NCBI GenBank assembly: GCA_002478115.1
Contig: DLMH01000163.1
Location: 1 to 46,667, forward strand
Source of the DNA: Candidatus Acidiferrum typicum
GTDB taxonomy: Bacteria; Acidobacteriota; Terriglobia; Acidiferrales; UBA7541
DNA: 46,667 nt
Direction: 5' to 3'
Both the position numbers and the translations under genes were made by a program. The stretch's first letter is position 1, and each line of letters starts with the position of its first letter. Positions 43,035 through 46,667 of this stretch are shown here, piece after piece. Under the pieces are notes generated by a model. It had not been told where the DNA came from. It was given only the letters and a program-made list of their open reading frames with translations, and did no database searches.

Positions 43035-43700
43035 ATGGGAAAGGTGTTGGTTGTTGATGACGATGAAGCATTGCGGCGCCTGATGCGCCTGGAACTGAGC
43101 GACACCTACGAAATCATTGATTCGGGGGAGCCGGAACAGGGTTTGGCCCTGGCCCTCGAAAACGAGCCCGACGCCATCCTGCTGGATCTGCGAATGCCGA
43201 ACTATTCCGGCTATGAGCTGCTTGAGATGTTTACGTCCTTCAGCCGCACGCAAATGATTCCGGTGATTATCGTGAGCGGCGAATCAGGGGGGCAAACCAA
43301 AGAACATTGCAAGCAGCTCGGCGCTGCCGGCTATTTCGAGAAGCCGATTGACTTCGAGGCACTGCGCGCGAGCCTCAGCCAAATCGCCAAGACGCGCCGG
43401 TTGGTGCCGCGAACCGAGGTGCGCGTGCGATTGCGTGTTCCGTTGAAGCTGCGCGGCACAGACAGTCATGGGAAGAAGTTTGAAGAGGTCGCAACGACGG
43501 AGAACGTGAGTCTGAGCGGGTTTCTGTGTGTCTGTGCGGCCGAACTCGCCACCAATTCCATTGTGGAAGTCTACATGACGGGCTACGGAGAGGACTACGC
43601 GGGGAAGGCGAGGATTGTTCATTCGGACTCGAAGGCTGCGCCGCTTCGACTCTACGGATGCCGGTTCATCGAGAAGACCGGTCCCTGGGTGCTGCAATAA
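43035..43700 (+). CDS. Response regulator with PilZ (c-di-GMP receptor) output
   Basis: This is a 221-residue REC-PilZ protein. The receiver (1-118) has the acidic VVDDDE, Asp51 in ILLDLRMPN and Lys103 in FEKPID. The PilZ domain (about 125-221) has the RxxxR motif at Arg130-Arg134 and NVSLSG at 157-162, in place of the usual D/NxSxxG, so c-di-GMP binding is expected. A downstream PilZ domain in a response regulator lets phosphorylation and c-di-GMP act on the same protein. The ATG at 43035 follows GGAGG by nine bases. It is the middle gene of a kinase / REC-PilZ / REC-HD-GYP set; the target may be polysaccharide secretion or motility. Confidence 0.87.
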   Translation: MGKVLVVDDDEALRRLMRLELSDTYEIIDSGEPEQGLALALENEPDAILLDLRMPNYSGYELLEMFTSFSRTQMIPVIIVSGESGGQTKEHCKQLGAAGYFEKPIDFEALRASLSQIAKTRRLVPRTEVRVRLRVPLKLRGTDSHGKKFEEVATTENVSLSGFLCVCAAELATNSIVEVYMTGYGEDYAGKARIVHSDSKAAPLRLYGCRFIEKTGPWVLQ

Positions 43701-43712
43701 GGAGTGAGTGGA

Positions 43713-44909
43713 ATGCTCTTTATGACCAAAGCTGACCAAGTTCTTCCCGCAGAACCTGAAGGCAGTCTCTCCGAGGTTTCATCGGAGCAGCAACCTGCAG
43801 CACGCGTTCTTGCCGTCGACGACGAATCTTCCGCTTGCAAGCTTCTCTCCCTCATTCTGGGCCCGCCTGTTTTCCACTGCACCACCGCATGCAATGGTGA
43901 TGAAGCCCTTGTGACTTTACAACGCGAGCGATTCGATGCAGTCATTTCCGACCTCAACATGCCCGGCCTCAGCGGTATGGAGCTCCTCACGCAAGTTCGC
44001 CGCCGCTATCCTCATATGGCGTTTTTGGTCACCACCGGCGTTGATGACGTGGAGGTGGGCGTGCAGGCGATGCGTTGCGGTGCGGACGACTATCTGGTTA
44101 AACCCCTGCGGGAGAGTGCCGTCTTGGCAAGCCTCGAGCGCGCGCTGCACAAGCGGGAGCTCGAACAACAGGTCGAGAACTACCGCCAACACCTCGAAGA
44201 AATGGTCGCGGAACGCACCGAGCAACTACAAGCCGCTCTGCAGCAGATCGAGAGCAGTTACGAACACACACTGCAAGCGCTTGGTGCGGCGATCGATCTC
44301 CGCGACAATGAGACGGCCGGCCACTCACAGCGTGTCTGCCGTTACTCGCTCGAGATTGCTCGAGCGATGGGCTGGTCGGACAAACAATTAGGAAGTCTTG
44401 CCAGGGGAGCTTATCTGCACGATATCGGAAAGCTCGGAGTCCCCGACGGCGTTCTACTCAAGCCGGGACCTCTCACCGCGGATGAGCGGAAACTCATGCA
44501 GCAGCATTCCCAGATGGGGTTCGACCTCGTGAAAGACATACCCTTTCTTGCTGACGCCGCCGAAATTGTTCTCTCGCATCACGAGCGCTACGACGGCGGC
44601 GGCTATCCGCGAGGCCTCAAGGGAGAAGAGATTCTTCTGAGCGCGCGAATCTTCTCCGCCGCAGATACTCTCGATGCCATCACATCCGACAGGCCCTACC
44701 AGTGTGCCTCTTCGTTCGACGCAGCACGCGAGACGATCCGCCACCTTTCAGGCAGTCAGTTTGATCCAAAAGTGGTAAGTGTGTTCCTGAGCATTCCCGA
44801 AGACACTTGGCCGACGATCGCAAGGAACCAGCGGCAAATTGCTGGGCTCTCACCCGAGTTACGAAGGAGCAGTGCCATTCTTCGCCTTGGTCTTGATGTA
44901 CTCCCCTGA
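43713..44909 (+). CDS. Response regulator with HD-GYP c-di-GMP phosphodiesterase output
   Basis: This is a 398-residue protein. The receiver (30-145) has Asp80 in VISDLNMPGLSG and Lys130 in YLVKPLR, and a coiled-coil linker spans 147-185. The HD-GYP domain starts near 188, with His204 in GHSQR, the HD pair His236-Asp237 in YLHDIGKLG, HHERYDGGGYP at 289-299 and later SAADTLDAI. HD-GYP enzymes hydrolyse c-di-GMP to GMP. No GGDEF cyclase is in the window. The ATG at 43713 follows GGAG by eight bases. It ends 42 bp before the tRNA-Asp 3' end copy, so it is the last gene of the island. Confidence 0.88.
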   Translation: MLFMTKADQVLPAEPEGSLSEVSSEQQPAARVLAVDDESSACKLLSLILGPPVFHCTTACNGDEALVTLQRERFDAVISDLNMPGLSGMELLTQVRRRYPHMAFLVTTGVDDVEVGVQAMRCGADDYLVKPLRESAVLASLERALHKRELEQQVENYRQHLEEMVAERTEQLQAALQQIESSYEHTLQALGAAIDLRDNETAGHSQRVCRYSLEIARAMGWSDKQLGSLARGAYLHDIGKLGVPDGVLLKPGPLTADERKLMQQHSQMGFDLVKDIPFLADAAEIVLSHHERYDGGGYPRGLKGEEILLSARIFSAADTLDAITSDRPYQCASSFDAARETIRHLSGSQFDPKVVSVFLSIPEDTWPTIARNQRQIAGLSPELRRSSAILRLGLDVLP

Positions 44910-44950
44910 CTGATCTCGCTGGCCTATTTGATTCCGAGCAACGAGTGGGA

Positions 44951-45171
44951 GAGGTCGCGAGTTCGCGTCGCGTCTTCCCCGCCATTCCTTCAAGCACTTG
45001 GAAGGAAGTGGCAAAAACCGTCATGGTCTATTCTGGTCAAAAAACCAAAAAACCGAGCCTGAGACAGATGGCCTTTCTTGAGTTTTTTTGGTGCAATGCT
45101 GGTCCACGAATTAAGCTACTGCTGACTTCTTCTCCAGCACCATCTTCACAACTTTGCTTTGCGCCAAGCGC
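44951..45171 (+). repeat. Right copy of 220-bp direct repeat (tRNA-Asp 3' end copy, att region, integrase 3' end)
   Basis: This direct repeat of 3646-3865 begins with a 34-base copy of the tRNA-Asp 3' end (44951-44984, three mismatches, CGCCA end kept). It continues with the same heptamer-bearing spacer and ends in the integrase 3' end. The tRNA copy is only a fragment and cannot fold as a tRNA. It fits a right attachment junction. Because an integrase remnant also follows it, the repeat probably marks a second element integrated in tandem, not just the end of the first. Confidence 0.8.
45024..45106 (+). promoter_or_regulatory. Paired TGGTCCA-like heptamers, candidate integrase arm-type sites (right)
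   Basis: TGGTCTA (45024), TGGTCAA (45034), TGGTGCA (45089) and TGGTCCA (45100) occur in two pairs with offsets of 10 and 11 bp. They match the layout at 3720-3799, though individual bases have drifted. Conservation of number, spacing and position supports a protein-binding role, most likely for the integrase. Confidence 0.45.
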
Positions 45172-45272
45172 GTCTCCGGCATCCCAGCCTGTGCGTACAA
45201 ATCGAGAGTGATGCGGCTGTTCGCATGGCGCAACAATTTTTGTACGACCTTCAGGTCGGTTCTTGGGTTTTT
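45111..45272 (-). pseudogene. Tyrosine recombinase (integrase) C-terminal remnant, right
   Basis: This encodes 53 codons ending at a TAA. They include KVVQKLLRHANSRITLDLYA, where His is the third-position catalytic His and Tyr is the nucleophile, followed by RLAQSKVVKMVLEKKSAVA. The Arg and HxxR boxes that should lie upstream are missing, since similarity stops near 45270 and palindromic DNA begins. It is longer than the left remnant but also non-functional. The Phe-to-Tyr region is typical of tRNA-integrating phage and island integrases. Confidence 0.8.
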
Positions 45273-45284
45273 CTTGCCCTTGTA

Positions 45285-45369
45285 CGGGCACGATATATCG
45301 TGCCCGCGGCCTCGCAGGCCGCTCTTGCCGTGCGCAGGGTTTTGTAGATGCATGACTTCACTCATGCAT
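45285..45369. repeat. Three consecutive inverted repeats at the integrase truncation point
   Basis: A perfect 22-bp palindrome with core GGGCACGATATATCGTGCCC (45286-45305) is followed at once by GCGGCCT-CGC-AGGCCGC (45306-45322). After 25 bp comes ATGCATGA-CTTCAC-TCATGCAT (45348-45369). They begin 13 bp after integrase similarity stops. They may be a transposable hairpin (REP- or MITE-like) insertion that broke the integrase. Confidence 0.65.
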
Positions 45370-45518
45370 TCGGGCGCGGCTAAAGCCCCACACCTACAAT
45401 TGCACTGTTGCACATGCAACGTTTGTGTCGCGCACAAGAACGGAAATGTCGGCACGCCGACAATTGCACTTAACGGGCTAGGTAACATGCACTCCCCACC
45501 CCCCCTGTTTTTGCGTAA

Positions 45519-45596
45519 GTAGGGGAAACAAAAGGGTTACAGGAGAATTTCGTGGATGTAGGGGAAACAAAGGAGTTAGCGGGTTTTTCGGTGCGG
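45519..45596 (+). repeat. Two-copy 39-bp tandem repeat
   Basis: The unit starts GTAGGGGAAACAAA at 45519 and again at 45558, a period of 39 bases (13 codons). The first 14 bases are identical and the rest has diverged. Read on the minus strand in one frame it gives a repeated LFPLLTQ/LFPLHPR pattern, but I see no real gene. The function is unknown. Confidence 0.55.
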
Positions 45597-45698
45597 ACGA
45601 GACTGTAGGGCGGCCCGAAATGGCACAAGAGCAGCGTCCCCTCAGCATAACAGGTGAAGCATAACACATTATTTACTGTGTGTCTGCTATTATTTATA

Positions 45699-45724
45699 GG
45701 GTACTAGTTTCGAAACTGGTACCC
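45699..45724. repeat. Near-perfect 26-bp palindrome
   Basis: The arms GGGTACTAGTTTC and GAAACTGGTACCC differ by one pair (T opposite G) in 13. It lies downstream of an AT-rich run (45661-45698) and 140 bp beyond the 3' end of the AbiJ-like gene. It could be an operator, or the remnant of a mobile element end. Confidence 0.55.
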
Positions 45725-45783
45725 GGAGGGGAGGGCGGAGGGGAAAGTAGAGAGTGGCTGTCGTGGAAGGGAAAAGTCAAAAT

Positions 45784-45810
45784 CCGCACCCTTCCAAACC
45801 AAGGGTGCGG
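45784..45810. terminator. Strong hairpin downstream of the AbiJ-like gene
   Basis: Ten-base arms CCGCACCCTT (45784-45793) and AAGGGTGCGG (45801-45810) enclose a seven-base loop. It lies 56 bp beyond the stop of the minus-strand gene at 45866. There is no T tract on the minus side, so it may be a repeated REP-like hairpin rather than a terminator. Confidence 0.5.
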
Positions 45811-45865
45811 CATCCACATCCTTCCCAATCTCAACCTGCCGGCCACCCGCCGATTAGATGATCTG

Positions 45866-46471
45866 TCATTTGGGATGCTTTCGGGTCAGGAGTGTGCAAA
45901 CTGCCGCACACACAGCCACGGCAAATTCCGCTTCCTCTCGGGCAGGCTCGGTGCCTTCCTTCCCATGACGAGCGCCTTCGTCTGACGCATAACCATAAAT
46001 CCCATCGAGTCCCTTCTTGAGCGCCGGATGGACTGAGGTAGAGTCCAGATACTTCCCGAGCGTCATCGCTTGGCCGGTGATCTCGCCCAACACGCACTCG
46101 ACCGCGCTTGTGGCGTGCGTGACTGCGCCGCTCGTGTCGGCCTTTGGCCTTGCGGAAAGCGCGCTGATAGCGAACTGTAAATGTTCGGCGGCGGTTGGCT
46201 TTGCGTCCTCTTTCAAAACAGTGACGGCGGTCTTTACCGTGCCCTCAAATACCTCGTTGCCCCGCGTGACGATTTCTCCATTGACGAGCTGCCACCCGAT
46301 GCCGGTCTGCACGAAATATGTGTTGATCTCGCGTTCAAAGACAGAGGCGCGCGGAGTGCCTTCCACCAGAATTGCATCCTGTTGACGGGCCAGATATCGA
46401 TGCACGGCCTCAATGATGTCGTAAACGCGAAACCAGGAACACGCGTCGATCCCTTCCCTCGCTGCGCTCAA
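45866..46471 (-). CDS. AbiJ-like abortive infection protein (possibly 5'-truncated)
   Basis: This 201-residue protein has WFRVYDIIEAVHRYL near its start, FEREINTYFVQTGIGWQLVNGEIV, then RPKADTSGAVTHATSAVECVLGEITG, and a C-terminal region with GYASDEGARHGKEG. I recognise this as the AbiJ N-terminal-domain-4/HEPN-like family, some members of which act in phage defence. It has no membrane segment. The only start I find is a TTG at 46471 with a weak ribosome-binding site. The frame is open for about 30 codons upstream and reads like protein (QASVWASFAIGDTD) up to a TGA, with no start codon there. It may therefore be a decayed gene. It lies in the second island region, a place where defence genes collect. 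Confidence 0.65.
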   Translation of the reverse strand: MSAAREGIDACSWFRVYDIIEAVHRYLARQQDAILVEGTPRASVFEREINTYFVQTGIGWQLVNGEIVTRGNEVFEGTVKTAVTVLKEDAKPTAAEHLQFAISALSARPKADTSGAVTHATSAVECVLGEITGQAMTLGKYLDSTSVHPALKKGLDGIYGYASDEGARHGKEGTEPAREEAEFAVAVCAAVCTLLTRKHPK

Positions 46472-46667
46472 ATCCGTGTCCCCGATGGCAAACGAGGCCC
46501 AGACAGAAGCCTGAGACTGCTGAGGGTTAACCGCCTTTTCTCACGAGGGGCAGGGTAAGTGAGCGATTCAGGCTTTGTGTTGGTCAGTTTTCTCTGCTGA
46601 GTGGCTTTTTGTCTATTTGTGGGGCTATTGGTCGTTCCGAGTCCTGTTGGAAACGTTTTTCAGGCAG
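46472..46667. other. Window end without a supported complete gene
   Basis: The first part carries the open upstream continuation of the AbiJ-like frame. On the minus strand, 46584-46667 is an open frame of 27 codons ending in a stop (KKPLSREN at its end), which could be the 3' end of a gene lying beyond the window. There is too little sequence to judge. Confidence 0.3.

Larger units (their letters stand above)
3680..44984. mobile_element. Putative genomic island in tRNA-Asp carrying the exopolysaccharide locus
   Basis: The interval is bounded by the two tRNA-Asp 3'-end copies, with a decayed tyrosine recombinase C-terminus next to each. It holds the whole exopolysaccharide gene cluster and its regulators. 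Base composition does not differ strikingly from the flanks by eye, so the island is old or came from a related genome. The alternative is that both integrase remnants belong to small decayed elements and that the cluster between them is ancestral. Comparison with relatives lacking the locus would decide. Confidence 0.5.

Noticed and set aside
46584..46667. 27-codon minus-strand frame running off the window end
   Set aside because: It could be the 3' end of a real gene, but it is too short to support.

Overview
The window looks like a chromosomal segment of an Acidobacteriota (Terriglobia-type) bacterium. This is an inference from several traits. There are two adjacent DUF507 genes, a Reg_prop/Y_Y_Y-type sensor kinase, a PAP2-Wzi fusion and a UpxY-like NusG paralogue at the head of an exopolysaccharide locus. 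The intergenic DNA is rich in CACAGAG runs and small GC hairpins. No 16S rRNA or other taxonomic marker is present.

Layout. 1-3.5 kb is ordinary-looking chromosome: a small hypothetical gene, a secreted M48 metalloprotease with a strong terminator, and two DUF507 genes. A tRNA-Val(TAC)/tRNA-Asp(GTC) pair with a clear sigma-70 promoter follows. About 220 bp beginning in the 3' end of tRNA-Asp (3646-3865) recurs in the same orientation at 44951-45171. Each copy holds a tRNA-Asp 3' end (intact on the left, 31/34 matching on the right), two pairs of TGGTCCA-like heptamers spaced 10-11 bp, and the decayed C-terminus of a tyrosine recombinase. I read 3680-44984 as an old genomic island in tRNA-Asp, and 44985 onward as a second island inserted in tandem.

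The island carries a minus-strand exopolysaccharide/capsule locus (about 5.8-33.4 kb). In transcription order it encodes a receiver-like protein without phosphorylation residues, an SLBB export protein broken by a one-base frameshift, a PAP2-Wzi fusion, a Wzz/GNVR copolymerase, a NusG-like elongation factor, an FkbM methyltransferase, a Wzy-like polymerase, a Wzx-like flippase, an FAD enzyme, three glycosyltransferases and two phosphoglycosyl transferases (one missing its catalytic Asp). Nucleotide-sugar enzymes follow, including a GDP-D-glycero-alpha-D-manno-heptose route (gmhA, hddA, hddC plus a beta-phosphoglucomutase-type HAD in place of GmhB). Many genes overlap or touch, so one long operon with translational coupling is likely.

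Upstream, 33.4-45 kb holds regulators: a LuxR-type response regulator transcribed divergently across a palindrome-rich region, a hybrid kinase with a collapsed beta-propeller sensor, a FliA/WhiG-type sigma factor, and a kinase / REC-PilZ / REC-HD-GYP trio that implies c-di-GMP control. The right end (45.1-46.7 kb) contains palindromes, a tandem repeat and an AbiJ-like gene, as expected of a decayed mobile or defence region.
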